The notes beneath the pieces were generated by a model. The model did not search any database. It had not been told where the DNA came from and was given only the letters and a program-made list of their open reading frames with translations. A stretch of 64,000 bases of DNA, taken from Fictibacillus macauensis ZFHKF-1. GTDB lineage: Bacteria > Bacillota > Bacilli > Bacillales > Fictibacillaceae. The position numbers and the translations under genes are program-made. The stretch covers positions 124,001-188,000 of the forward strand of contig NZ_AKKV01000020.1 in assembly GCF_000269865.1 (NCBI RefSeq), read 5' to 3'. Shown piece by piece: positions 36,558-45,538 of the stretch; the stretch's first letter is position 1; each line of letters starts with the position of its first letter.

Positions 36558-37901
36558 TTGAAAACAGAGCCAACAGAAAGCACAGTAGCAAAAGATGAAT
36601 TGTACGTGTGGCATGCGATGAAACGCTATCAGCCTGAAACGATGGTTGTTCAGTCTGGTAAGGGTGCTTGGATTGCTGATACAGAAGGCAATCGTTATTT
36701 AGATGCGATGGCGGGATTATGGTCCGTTAATGTCGGTTATGGGCGTGAGGAATTGGCACAAGCCGCCTACGAGCAATTAAAAACGCTACCGTATTATCCG
36801 TTAACACAAAGTCATGAGCCTGCAATTTTACTCGCTGAGAAGTTAAATGAGTGGCTGGGCGGCGATTATGTTATTTTCTTTTCAAACAGTGGCTCAGAAG
36901 CAAATGAAGTAGCCTTTAAAATAAGTCGTCAATATCATCACCAAACAGGCAATGCCTCGCGTTATAAAATAATTTCTCGCTATCGTGGCTATCATGGGAA
37001 CTCAATGGGAGCACTGGCAGCAACAGGGCAAGCGTTGCGAAAACATAAATATGAGCCGCTAGCTCCGGGTTTTTTACACGTTAAGGCCCCAGATAGTTAT
37101 CGTTATCCTGCCTATCATACGGCTCAATCGTATAGCGATGCGTGTGCGGACGATTTAGAAGCGGTAATGGAGTGGGAGCTACCTGAAACGATTGCCGCTG
37201 TCATTATGGAACCGATTATTACGGGCGGAGGTGTACTGCTTCCTCAAGAAAATTACTTGCAAAAAGTGCAAGCTAGCTGTCAAAAACACGGTGCACTCCT
37301 GATCATCGATGAAGTGATCAATGGTTTTGGGCGAACGGGAGAACGGTTTGGCTTTATGCATTATGGGGTGAAGCCTGACATCATTACGATGGCTAAAGGC
37401 ATTACAAGCTCGTATTTACCGCTATCGGCTACGGCTGTACGCCGCGATGTTTACGAAGCATTTAAAGGCCAAGAAGACTATGATCATTTTCGTCACGTAA
37501 ACACATTTGGTGGTAATCCAGCAGCCTGTGCGGTTGCGTTAAAAAATCTAGAAATCCTAGAAAATGAGCAATTATGTGATCGTTCAAAAACCGTCGGTGC
37601 TTCTCTTTTACATGAGCTTCAAGGGTTACTAGAGCATGCAAATGTCGGCGATGTGCGGGGAAAAGGTCTGTTGATCGGCATTGAACTTGTCGCGTCAAAA
37701 GAAACGAAAGAACCTTTAGCAGTAGAACGCGTAAATCAAGTCATTGCACAATGCAAGCAACGAGGCGTTTTAATTGGGAAAAATGGCGATACGGTGCTGC
37801 ACCATAACAACATTTTAACGTTAGCACCACCACTAACCCTTCAAGAAGAAGATGCCCTCTATCTTGTTAAAACGTTAAAAGAGGCCATTTGGACGCTGTA
37901 A
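36558..37901 (+). CDS. Class III aminotransferase, beta-alanine:pyruvate type
   Basis: 447 aa PLP enzyme. Fold type I markers: FFSNSGSEANEVAFKI (~112-127), SRYRGYHGNSMGALAATGQA, PIITGGGVLLPQENYL, LLIIDEVINGFGRTGERFGF (Asp binding the PLP pyridine) and Schiff-base lysine in TMAKGITSSYLPL (Lys280). It removes the amino group from beta-alanine (uracil route) or beta-aminoisobutyrate (thymine route). The assignment within class III is by context: it sits 17 bp after mmsA. TTG start with CCAAGGAGG upstream. Followed by a long hairpin. Confidence 0.85.
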   Translation: MKTEPTESTVAKDELYVWHAMKRYQPETMVVQSGKGAWIADTEGNRYLDAMAGLWSVNVGYGREELAQAAYEQLKTLPYYPLTQSHEPAILLAEKLNEWLGGDYVIFFSNSGSEANEVAFKISRQYHHQTGNASRYKIISRYRGYHGNSMGALAATGQALRKHKYEPLAPGFLHVKAPDSYRYPAYHTAQSYSDACADDLEAVMEWELPETIAAVIMEPIITGGGVLLPQENYLQKVQASCQKHGALLIIDEVINGFGRTGERFGFMHYGVKPDIITMAKGITSSYLPLSATAVRRDVYEAFKGQEDYDHFRHVNTFGGNPAACAVALKNLEILENEQLCDRSKTVGASLLHELQGLLEHANVGDVRGKGLLIGIELVASKETKEPLAVERVNQVIAQCKQRGVLIGKNGDTVLHHNNILTLAPPLTLQEEDALYLVKTLKEAIWTL

Positions 37902-37976
37902 CGTGCAAAGAAAGACAAATTTTACAGAAAATTGATAAAAAATTCTAAATAATGAAAAAGATTACGAATCTTTATG

Positions 37977-38034
37977 GAGAATGTATTACAAGAGGCGGTG
38001 AACGATACGCATCACTTGACACATTCTCTTTTTT
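37977..38034 (+). terminator. Long stem-loop with T tract between the aminotransferase and beta-ureidopropionase genes
   Basis: GAGAATGT (37977-37984) pairs with ACATTCTC (38021-38028), followed by T6CT3. The loop contains GTGA/TCAC that can extend pairing. Could terminate the mmsA-aminotransferase transcript. A perfect TTGACA (38016-38021) overlaps the 3' arm, but I find no -10 at 17 bp. Confidence 0.55.
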
Positions 38035-38076
38035 CTTTAGCCGCTATGACGTCAAATTAATAAAGGAGAGAGCTAC

Positions 38077-38967
38077 GTGGAAAACAACGTAACAATCGGT
38101 CTCATTCAAGCTGCAAACGATGTGGATGGAAAGGAACCTGTCGCTCTTCATAAAGAGCGGGCCATCGCGAAACATGAACAGCTCGTGCGTCAAGCGGCCC
38201 AACGAGGCGCTCAGATTATTTGCCTGCAAGAAATCTTCTATGGTCCCTACTTTTGTACAGAGCAAAATAGTAAATGGTATGACGCAGCCGAAGAGATTCC
38301 TCAAGGTCCAACAACGACTCGTTTTCAAGCGCTTGCTCGTGAACTAGGTGTTGTTATTATTTTACCAATCTATGAAAGAGAAGGAATTGCAACGTATTAC
38401 AATACGGCAGCAGTCATTGATTGTGATGGCTCCTATTTAGGAAAGTACCGTAAGCATCATATTCCACAAGTTGATGTGGGCACGAGCGGTAACGGCTTTT
38501 GGGAAAAGTATTATTTCAAACCTGGTAATCTAGGCTATCCGGTATTTGATACTGCTTTTGCTAAAGTTGGTGTTTACATTTGTTATGATCGGCATTTTCC
38601 AGAAGGCGCACGGTTACTTGGTTTAAATGGTGCTGAAATTGTATTTAATCCCTCTGCAACTGTGGCGGGTCTTTCTGAATATTTGTGGAAGCTAGAGCAG
38701 CCCGCACATGCTGTTGCAAACGGCTATTATGTGGGGGCGATTAACCGCGTAGGTCGAGAAATGCCTTGGGATTTAGGTGAATTTTACGGCCAGTCGTACC
38801 TATGCAATCCACTTGGACAGATGGTGGCGGTCGGCAGCCGCGATCAAGATGAAGTGATAATCGGTGTTATGGACCGAGAGCTTATTCGTTCGGTGCGTAA
38901 TACGTGGCAATTTTTCAGAGATCGCCGCCCAGAAACGTATCAAGAAATGAGTCACCTGTTGCCATAA
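38077..38967 (+). CDS. Beta-ureidopropionase, nitrilase superfamily
   Basis: 296 aa carbon-nitrogen hydrolase. The Glu-Lys-Cys triad is visible: CLQEIFYGPYF (Glu ~50), YRKHHIPQ (Lys), and GVYICYDRHFPEGARLLGL (Cys169). It resembles N-carbamoyl-beta-alanine / N-carbamoylputrescine amidases; in this cluster it should turn N-carbamoyl-beta-alanine into beta-alanine, CO2 and ammonia. A second, unrelated amidase at 43628 may do the same or a related step. GTG start with AAAGGAGAG upstream. Confidence 0.85.
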   Translation: MENNVTIGLIQAANDVDGKEPVALHKERAIAKHEQLVRQAAQRGAQIICLQEIFYGPYFCTEQNSKWYDAAEEIPQGPTTTRFQALARELGVVIILPIYEREGIATYYNTAAVIDCDGSYLGKYRKHHIPQVDVGTSGNGFWEKYYFKPGNLGYPVFDTAFAKVGVYICYDRHFPEGARLLGLNGAEIVFNPSATVAGLSEYLWKLEQPAHAVANGYYVGAINRVGREMPWDLGEFYGQSYLCNPLGQMVAVGSRDQDEVIIGVMDRELIRSVRNTWQFFRDRRPETYQEMSHLLP

Positions 38968-39269
38968 TTGATTACCATAAGCGACGTTACAAACGAGCAC
39001 ACCATTTAATCTAAAGCGAAAGAGAGGTGAATCTGCTACTAAACGAGCGCACATAGCAAAGAACCTACTACGAGTGTAAAAACTGTATCCTCTTCGGTTG
39101 CATGTAAACGGTAATCAACCTATTGTTTCCCCATCATCGTTAACGTTGTGTGCTTACAACGGTACGAGAGGTGTGAGGCGGGATGATACATGGTAGAGCA
39201 AACGAACATAAGCAGGTCCGCCCTCATAGTAGATCATTGTCTATCCAGTTTTAGTAGCAGGGTACGCAC
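38968..39269 (+). other. Non-coding region with two hairpins upstream of preT
   Basis: A 301-bp gap inside the catabolic cluster. CGTTGT-GTGCTT-ACAACG (about 39143-39160) and TGAGGCGG pairing with CCGCCCTCA (about 39174-39224, one bulge) are visible. preT starts with a poor ribosome site (CAGGG). I see no coding frame with a ribosome site and no known riboswitch. Confidence 0.45.
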
Positions 39270-40637
39270 ATGACGAAAAGTAAAAACTTACGATCGCTTG
39301 TCAATGTGAGTGATAATTTTCGTGAAGTAGAATGCGGGTTAACGGATGTAGAGGCAAGCGACGAAGCCAATCGATGTTTATATTGCTATGATGCACCGTG
39401 CATTACAGCATGTCCAACGAGTATTAACATTCCATCTTTTATAAAAAGCATTGCAACGACGAATGTAAAAGGCGCAGCCAAAACGATCATGACGGCCAAT
39501 CCCATTGGAGCTAGCTGCGCGCGCGTATGTCCAACTGAAGAATTATGCGAAGGTGCATGCGTATTAAACCACTCGTCTAAGCCGATTTTGATTGGGAAAT
39601 TACAGCGTTATGCGACAGATTGGGCGATGAAAAGAAACGAGCCACTGTTTAAAGCCGGTGAACCTAATGGACGAAGTGTTGCCATCGTTGGAAGCGGACC
39701 AGCAGGGTTGTCAGCGGCAAGAGAACTTGCTCGCTTCGGTTATAAAGTGACCATTTATGAAGCAAAAAGCGAGGCAGGCGGCTTAAACACCTATGGCATT
39801 GTCTCCTTCCGTTTGCCACCTTACGTTTCATTATGGGAAGCACAACAAGTGAAAGCATTAGGTGTGACCATTAAAACCAATACCGCCGTTGGAAAAGATA
39901 TTGCTGCAAGTGAATTAATGAAGCAATACGATGCCGTTGTCATTGCTTGTGGAATGTCACATGTACCGATGCTTGGTATTGAAGGAGAGACGCTGTCTGG
40001 TGTACATGATGCCATTCGCTTTGTGGAACAGACGAAAACAGAGCCCCTTTCTTCTTATGTTGGTAAAAAAGTAGCGGTGATTGGTGCCGGAAATACAGCG
40101 ATTGATGCAGCGACGTGTGCGATGCGACTAGGCGCTGATTCGGTGAAAATTCTCTACCGCCGAACGGTAGAAGAAATGACAGCGTATCATTTTGAATACG
40201 AATTTGCTAAGCAAGAAGGCGTAGAATTCCGATTTTTAACATCACCCCAAAAAATTATCGCTAATGAGCGAGGTGAAGTGAAAGAACTAGAATGTGTGCG
40301 CATGACGCTCGGCGAGCCAGACGCAAAAGGACGAAAAGCACCAGTAGCTGTCGCAGGATCTGAATTTACGATGGACGTTGATATCGTGATTAAAGCCATT
40401 GGCCAAACGCGGCATCATGCGCTCATTGAGGCGTTCGGTTTAGAGCATCACCATGGTGTTGTCGCAATTGATCAGCATACCTTGCAAACATCGGTTGCTA
40501 ACGTGTTTGCGTGCGGCGATGTTATTTTTGGAGATGGCCAAGGAGAAGCGATGGTCGTTTCCGCTGCACAACAAGGAAAAGTAGTAGCAAACAGCATTCA
40601 CCAACGACTCGCATCACGCCAGGTAACGACGCACTAA
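39270..40637 (+). CDS. preT: NAD-dependent dihydropyrimidine dehydrogenase, PreT subunit
   Basis: 455 aa. N-terminal iron-sulfur helical domain with CLYCYDAPCITACPTSINIP and CARVCPTEELCEGACVL, then FAD-binding SVAIVGSGPAGLSAARELAR (~131-150) and NAD-binding KVAVIGAGNTAIDAATCAMR. It corresponds to the N-terminal half of mammalian dihydropyrimidine dehydrogenase and passes electrons from NADH to PreA. Forms a two-gene unit with preA (19-bp gap). GG-x-GEAMVVSAAQQGK at the C-terminus completes the FAD site. Confidence 0.93.
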   Translation: MTKSKNLRSLVNVSDNFREVECGLTDVEASDEANRCLYCYDAPCITACPTSINIPSFIKSIATTNVKGAAKTIMTANPIGASCARVCPTEELCEGACVLNHSSKPILIGKLQRYATDWAMKRNEPLFKAGEPNGRSVAIVGSGPAGLSAARELARFGYKVTIYEAKSEAGGLNTYGIVSFRLPPYVSLWEAQQVKALGVTIKTNTAVGKDIAASELMKQYDAVVIACGMSHVPMLGIEGETLSGVHDAIRFVEQTKTEPLSSYVGKKVAVIGAGNTAIDAATCAMRLGADSVKILYRRTVEEMTAYHFEYEFAKQEGVEFRFLTSPQKIIANERGEVKELECVRMTLGEPDAKGRKAPVAVAGSEFTMDVDIVIKAIGQTRHHALIEAFGLEHHHGVVAIDQHTLQTSVANVFACGDVIFGDGQGEAMVVSAAQQGKVVANSIHQRLASRQVTTH

Positions 40638-40656
40638 AGCAAAGGAGGAGTAGTAG

Positions 40657-41925
40657 ATGGCAGATCTTCGTACGAATCTAGCAGGCATTACATCACCCAA
40701 TCCGTTTTGGTTAGCAAGTGCACCGCCAACGAATTCCGGCTATCAAGTACAGCGTGCCTTTGAAGCAGGATGGGGAGGAGCGGTGTGGAAAACGCTTGGT
40801 GAACCGATTATTAATACGTCTGCGCGCTTTGCCGCTATTAGTTTTCAAGGAAAAAAAGTAGCCGGCTTTAATAACATTGAATTGATTACCGATCGACCGC
40901 TAGACGTGAATTTAAAAGAAATCTATGAAACGAAAAAACGCTTTCCACATCATGCGATCATTGCTTCGCTTATGGTAGAACCGAAGCAAGAAAAGTGGCA
41001 TGAAATTGTCAAGCGCGTGGAAGATGTTGGGGTTGATGGGCTAGAACTAAATTTCGGCTGTCCTCATGGGATGGCTGAGCGAGGAATGGGCGCTGCATCC
41101 GGTCAGCAACCCGATTTAGTCCAAGCCCAAACAACGTGGGCGAAGGAAGTGGCGAAGACGCCAGTCATTGTAAAACTGACGCCCAATATAACGGACATTA
41201 CAGTCACGGCTAGAGCGGCAGTAAACGGCGGCGCTGATGCAATTAGTATGATCAATACAATTAATAGTTTAATGGGCGTAGACTTGGATTCATGGCAAAC
41301 GGTTCCTTCTGTTGCAGGAAAAGGCGCACACGGTGGTTATTGCGGTCCTGCTGTAAAGCCAATCGCCCTTAACATGGTGGCGGAATGTGCACGCCACCCT
41401 GCCATTGCAGTGCCAATCTCTGGGATTGGTGGGGTAGGCACGTGGCAAGACGCTGTTGAATTTATGCTAATGGGTGCAACGGGCGTACAAGTGTGTACAG
41501 CCGCTATGCATCACGGTTTTTCCATTGTAGAAGATATGATTGATGGCTTAAACAATTACTTAGAAGAAAAAGGCTTAGCCTCTGTTTCCGAGTTGATTGG
41601 CAAAAGCGTTGCCAACTATTCAGAATGGGGAAATTTAGATCTCAATTATCGTACGGTTGCTTCAATTAATACGGATGTTTGCATTCACTGCAATAAATGT
41701 CATATCGCGTGTGAAGATACATCTCATCAGTGCATCGAACGAAAAATTGCGCTTGATGGCACTCCCTTTTTACATGTTCGCGAGGAAGATTGTGTAGGCT
41801 GTAATCTTTGTTCTATTGTTTGTCCAGAGCCTGGAGCGATTGATATGATTACGCTTCCCTATGAACAGCCACCAATGACCTGGAATGAACGTCAAACCGT
41901 ACTAGCTACTTATAAAGGAAAATAA
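40657..41925 (+). CDS. preA: NAD-dependent dihydropyrimidine dehydrogenase, PreA subunit
   Basis: 422 aa. FMN TIM barrel like class 1 dihydroorotate dehydrogenase (NPFWLASAPPTNSGYQVQR, ELNFGCPHGMAERGMG, KLTPNITDI, ISGIGGVGTWQDAVEFMLMG) plus a C-terminal ferredoxin-like domain with two clusters (CIHCNKCHIAC...C and CVGCNLCSIVC). Reduces uracil or thymine to the 5,6-dihydro form. In the active-site loop the sequence is GAASGQ; as I recall mammalian enzymes have Cys (Cys671) at the Ser position. AAAGGAGGAG before ATG. Confidence 0.92.
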   Translation: MADLRTNLAGITSPNPFWLASAPPTNSGYQVQRAFEAGWGGAVWKTLGEPIINTSARFAAISFQGKKVAGFNNIELITDRPLDVNLKEIYETKKRFPHHAIIASLMVEPKQEKWHEIVKRVEDVGVDGLELNFGCPHGMAERGMGAASGQQPDLVQAQTTWAKEVAKTPVIVKLTPNITDITVTARAAVNGGADAISMINTINSLMGVDLDSWQTVPSVAGKGAHGGYCGPAVKPIALNMVAECARHPAIAVPISGIGGVGTWQDAVEFMLMGATGVQVCTAAMHHGFSIVEDMIDGLNNYLEEKGLASVSELIGKSVANYSEWGNLDLNYRTVASINTDVCIHCNKCHIACEDTSHQCIERKIALDGTPFLHVREEDCVGCNLCSIVCPEPGAIDMITLPYEQPPMTWNERQTVLATYKGK

Positions 41926-41939
41926 GGAGGCAACAAGCT

Positions 41940-43355
41940 ATGAAAAAGCTCATTAAAAACGGAACGATTGTAACGGCTACCGATACGTATGTAGCAGATG
42001 TCTTGTTAGAAGATGGGAAAATTGCAGTCATAGGTCATCACTTGCCAAGTGAAGGGGTAGAAGTATTAGATGCTGAAGGGTGCTATATTTTCCCAGGAGG
42101 TGTCGATCCTCATACACATTTAGAAATGCCATTTGGTGGAACGGTCAGTAAGGATGATTTTGAAACAGGAACAATTGCGGCTGCCTTTGGTGGAACAACA
42201 ACCATTATTGATTTTTGTTTAACAGATAAAGGCGTACCGCTACAAAACTCGATTCAAACATGGCATGAGAAATCACGTGATAAAGCAGTCATTGATTATT
42301 CGTTTCATTTAATGATTGGAGAAATGACCGAAGAGGTAATGAAGGAGCTTCCTACGGTAATTGAAAAGGAAGGAATCACTTCTTTTAAAGTATTTATGGC
42401 CTATAAAAATGTTCTTCAAGCAGATGATGAAACGCTGTTTAAAACACTCGTCATGGCCAAAGAGCAAGGCGCGCTTGTCCTCGTTCATGCTGAAAATGGC
42501 GATGTAATTGATTACTTAACAAAACAAGCGTTAGCAAAAGGCGAAACAGCTCCCATACATCATGCCAAAACGCGTCCCTCAGAGCTTGAAGGAGAAGCGA
42601 CAGGACGCGCCTGTCTTCTCACAGAGCTTGCTGATTCACAACTCTATGTCGTGCATGTGACGTGTCGTGAAGCGGCCGAACAAATCGCACAAGCACGGGC
42701 CAAAGGTGTTTCTGTGTATGGAGAAACTTGTCCTCAATATTTAGTGCTCGATGAAACCGAGCTTGAGCGTCCTAATTTTGAAGGTGCGAAGTATGTTTGG
42801 TCACCGCCATTACGGGATAAGTCACATCAAAGGTACTTATGGAATGCACTCAGTAGTGGTCAGCTGCAAACACTCGGATCAGATCAATGCTCCTTTGATT
42901 TTGACGGTCAAAAAACGCTTGGTAAAGATGATTTTTCAAAAATACCAAACGGTGGCCCTTTTATTGAAGATCGCTTTTCTGTTTTATTTTCAGAAGGCGT
43001 AGGCAAAGGGCGCATTACCTTAAATCAGTTTGTCGATATCGTCTCTACGCAAAGTGCAAAGCTATTTGGATTGTATCCTGAAAAAGGAACCATCGCTGTA
43101 GGAAGTGATGCGGATCTTGTTATCTTTGATCCTACTAAAGAACGCATTCTTTCAAAAGATCATCATCATATGGCCGTAGATTATAACGCCTTTGAAGGCA
43201 TGAAAATACAAGGAGAACCGATGACCGTTTTATCGCGCGGAGAATATGTGATAAAAGATGGTACATTCGTTGGTAAGCTCGGAAACGGCCGTTATATTAA
43301 GCGAAAACGCTTTAATGAGAAAGCACTTCGGCAAGAAGCGGTAATCAGTAACTAG
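41940..43355 (+). CDS. hydA: Dihydropyrimidinase (hydantoinase)
   Basis: 471 aa amidohydrolase of the D-hydantoinase type. PGGVDPHTHLEMPFGGTVS (His-x-His metal ligands, ~55-73), ITSFKVFMAYKN (carboxylated Lys ~150), VHAENGD (His) and LGSDQCSFDFDGQK (Asp) supply the binuclear zinc site. Opens dihydrouracil or dihydrothymine to the N-carbamoyl-beta-amino acid. AAGGAGGC precedes ATG; 14 bp after preA. Confidence 0.93.
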   Translation: MKKLIKNGTIVTATDTYVADVLLEDGKIAVIGHHLPSEGVEVLDAEGCYIFPGGVDPHTHLEMPFGGTVSKDDFETGTIAAAFGGTTTIIDFCLTDKGVPLQNSIQTWHEKSRDKAVIDYSFHLMIGEMTEEVMKELPTVIEKEGITSFKVFMAYKNVLQADDETLFKTLVMAKEQGALVLVHAENGDVIDYLTKQALAKGETAPIHHAKTRPSELEGEATGRACLLTELADSQLYVVHVTCREAAEQIAQARAKGVSVYGETCPQYLVLDETELERPNFEGAKYVWSPPLRDKSHQRYLWNALSSGQLQTLGSDQCSFDFDGQKTLGKDDFSKIPNGGPFIEDRFSVLFSEGVGKGRITLNQFVDIVSTQSAKLFGLYPEKGTIAVGSDADLVIFDPTKERILSKDHHHMAVDYNAFEGMKIQGEPMTVLSRGEYVIKDGTFVGKLGNGRYIKRKRFNEKALRQEAVISN

Positions 43356-43373
43356 TATAGGAGTGATGTGTGA

Positions 43374-43592
43374 ATGACTGCATCGTGGCAACTGTACGTA
43401 AACGAAAAAGAAAAAATTGATGCTTTGCTGCACAGAGGCTATGTTATATGCGAGGTAACAGAAAGTTTAGAGGGTGCAACCGTTATTTTTTCGCATCCAA
43501 CTGCTACTCCGATCCAAGAAGTACTCACAGTAGAAACGGCTGATGCCCGTAAATACTTTTCGTCACTGCTTGTTCATTCTGTAACGAAGTAA
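43374..43592 (+). CDS. Small protein of unknown function within the pyrimidine operon, 72 aa
   Basis: ATG with TAGGAGTGATG upstream; 18 bp after the dihydropyrimidinase gene and 35 bp before the next hydrolase, so it is part of the operon. Sequence MTASWQLYVNEKEKIDALLH, GYVICEVTESLEGATVIFSH, then PTATPIQEVLTVETADARKY. Soluble, alpha/beta, one Cys, no known motif. I do not recognise it. It may be an accessory or regulatory subunit; nothing in the sequence proves a role. Confidence 0.65.
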   Translation: MTASWQLYVNEKEKIDALLHRGYVICEVTESLEGATVIFSHPTATPIQEVLTVETADARKYFSSLLVHSVTK

Positions 43593-43627
43593 ATCATTCC
43601 AAACGATGAAGAGCGAAGGGAGGAACG

Positions 43628-44923
43628 TTGTCTTTCTTGTTCACAAGCGTTAAGACAACGGTCACTACTATGAAAGTAGAACAACTAACAATTAATAGTC
43701 GTCGCTATGAAGAGCGCTTAGCAACACTTGCTGCGATTGGTCAAATTGGCGAAACGGGTGTATGTCGTCCCGCCCTATCATCGCTTGAAAAAGAAGCCTT
43801 TTTAGTGGCCAAAGGTTGGATGGAAGAAGCGGGAATGACGGTTAGAATTGATCATTTTGGCAATTTAATTGGTCGGTACGAAGGGACTGATTCCGAAGCA
43901 CCCGTGCTAATGATTGGCTCCCATCTTGATTCGCAGCCGTACGGTGGTCGTTATGATGGAACGGCAGGCGTTCTTGCGGGTATAGAAGTGGTAGCCACCT
44001 TAAAGGAACAAGGAATTGTACCGCACCGTTCCATTGAGGTCGTATCTTTTTGTGATGAAGAAGGGTGGCGATTTAATCGTGGCTTGTTTGGCTCAAGAGG
44101 ATTGATTGGTAAGCTGGATGAGGATGATTTAGCGAGAACGGATGAAGCCGGCGTTACGCGTGAAGAAGCGCTCCGCCAATTTGGGTGTGATCCAGCTCAG
44201 TTTGCTCAATCGCACTATAAAGAGGGAAGTATTTACGCCTTTTTAGAGCTTCACATTGAACAAGGACCCGTTCTCGAAGCGAAACAATTACCAATTGGCA
44301 TTGTGTCGGGCATCTCAGGCCCTTTGTGGTGGACAGTTACGCTGGAAGGATTTGCAGGCCATGCTGGCTCTGTACCGATGAATATGAGAAGAGATGCCTT
44401 GCTTGGTGCCTCAGAACTAATCGTCGCCTTAAATACAATTGTCAAACAAGAACACGAAGCACCAACCGTAGGAACGGTCGGCCATGTAAAAGTCTTTCCA
44501 AATTCACGTAACATTATTGCAGAAAAGGTTGAATTCACCATCGACTTACGAGACATCGAACAACGGCGCAGAGATCGCTATGAACGACAAATGCGTCAAG
44601 AGATGGAGAGAGTATGCCGATCGCACGGGTTAACCTATCACATTCGCGAAGATACGAATAGTGAACCGCGCTATTGCTCACCAGAAATTAAACGCATCAT
44701 GCATGAAGAAAGTGAAAAGATGGGGCTGTCATTACCTGAATTAATGAGTGGTCCATTTCATGACGCACTAACGATGAGCTATGTTTGTGACTATGGCATG
44801 ATCTTCGTACGCTGTCAGGATGGCATCTCGCACAATCCGAAAGAATTTGCCACGACACATGACTTAGCCTTAGGAACAGAGTTGCTGTATAAAACGATGC
44901 TGCAAATGGTGAAGCGTCCGTAA
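43628..44923 (+). CDS. M20-type N-carbamoyl-amino-acid / beta-ureidopropionate amidohydrolase
   Basis: 431 aa zinc (or manganese) hydrolase of the allantoate amidohydrolase / N-carbamoyl-L-amino acid hydrolase group. Metal motifs: MIGSHLDSQPYGGRYDGTAGV, SFCDEEGWRFNRGLFGSRG (Glu-Glu), FLELHIEQGPVLEA (His, ~195-208) and a dimerisation lid with GFAGHAGSVPM. Related Bacillus enzymes split N-carbamoyl-beta-alanine or N-carbamoyl-L-amino acids. Start uncertain: TTG 43628 has AAGGGAGG 4-5 bases upstream, whereas ATG 43670 matches the usual family start (MKVEQLTINSRRYEERL) but has no ribosome site. Confidence 0.88.
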   Translation: MSFLFTSVKTTVTTMKVEQLTINSRRYEERLATLAAIGQIGETGVCRPALSSLEKEAFLVAKGWMEEAGMTVRIDHFGNLIGRYEGTDSEAPVLMIGSHLDSQPYGGRYDGTAGVLAGIEVVATLKEQGIVPHRSIEVVSFCDEEGWRFNRGLFGSRGLIGKLDEDDLARTDEAGVTREEALRQFGCDPAQFAQSHYKEGSIYAFLELHIEQGPVLEAKQLPIGIVSGISGPLWWTVTLEGFAGHAGSVPMNMRRDALLGASELIVALNTIVKQEHEAPTVGTVGHVKVFPNSRNIIAEKVEFTIDLRDIEQRRRDRYERQMRQEMERVCRSHGLTYHIREDTNSEPRYCSPEIKRIMHEESEKMGLSLPELMSGPFHDALTMSYVCDYGMIFVRCQDGISHNPKEFATTHDLALGTELLYKTMLQMVKRP

Positions 44924-44930
44924 GATGTAC

Positions 44931-44969
44931 AAAAAAAGCGTTTAGGGTAGGAGCCTTAAACGCTTTTTC
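44931..44969 (+). terminator. Terminator ending the pyrimidine catabolic operon
   Basis: A7-GCGTTTA-GG pairs with CC-TTAAACGC-T5; bidirectional type. Ends the preT-to-amidohydrolase transcript. Confidence 0.85.
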
Positions 44970-45538
44970 TATGCCTATTAGCTTGTAACCCTATAAAAAT
45001 TTCATGTACCGTATTTAGAACAAAAATTTAAATCTTAAAAAATAAATAAACTACCATAAAAACATGATAAATACCTTCTATTTTACAATGTTTTGCTCTT
45101 TTAAAGAAAAAATAATCAGACTCTCGTTCAATGCTGTAACTAGACTACAGATCGAAAGGATCAAACTTTTATAAATGCTTTTGATATTGTATAATTTTTA
45201 CAAATAGATTTCCTAAAACTTCTTCTAAAATAGTGATTAGTAAGGAGTGGCAAATGAAGTAAAGGGAGAAAGTTTTTATACCAAGCTCAATTGTTTGTTC
45301 TGTTTTAGCTACATTATGAGCCAGTACTACCCGTACAGAAGACCCTTGTACTACCATTTAAAAAAGACATAGAGATTATGATAGTGCATTTAACGGAGTA
45401 CAGTTCATATTAATTGCCCCCATTTAGTCTGTACAACTTGAATAAAAACAGCCTGTACCTATTAAAAGTTCAGACGAAGATATTCAAATGAAGGGAGTAA
45501 TACTAAGAGGGGGACACAACGAGAAGGGACGATTTTAA
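44970..45538. other. AT-rich gap before the MFS transporter
   Basis: About 570 bp markedly richer in A/T than the surroundings. A minus-strand frame of 62 codons (45169-45357) exists but has no ribosome site and no recognisable domain. Nothing else supported. The low-GC character continues into the MFS gene. Confidence 0.5.

Noticed and set aside
38968-39269. Known riboswitch or T-box
   Set aside because: I compared by eye with the purine, TPP, FMN, SAM, lysine, glycine, cobalamin and PreQ1 conserved cores and T-box motif and saw none.
45169-45357. 62-codon minus-strand frame in the AT-rich gap
   Set aside because: No ribosome site, no terminator, no recognisable domain. Could be a gene remnant but not supportable.
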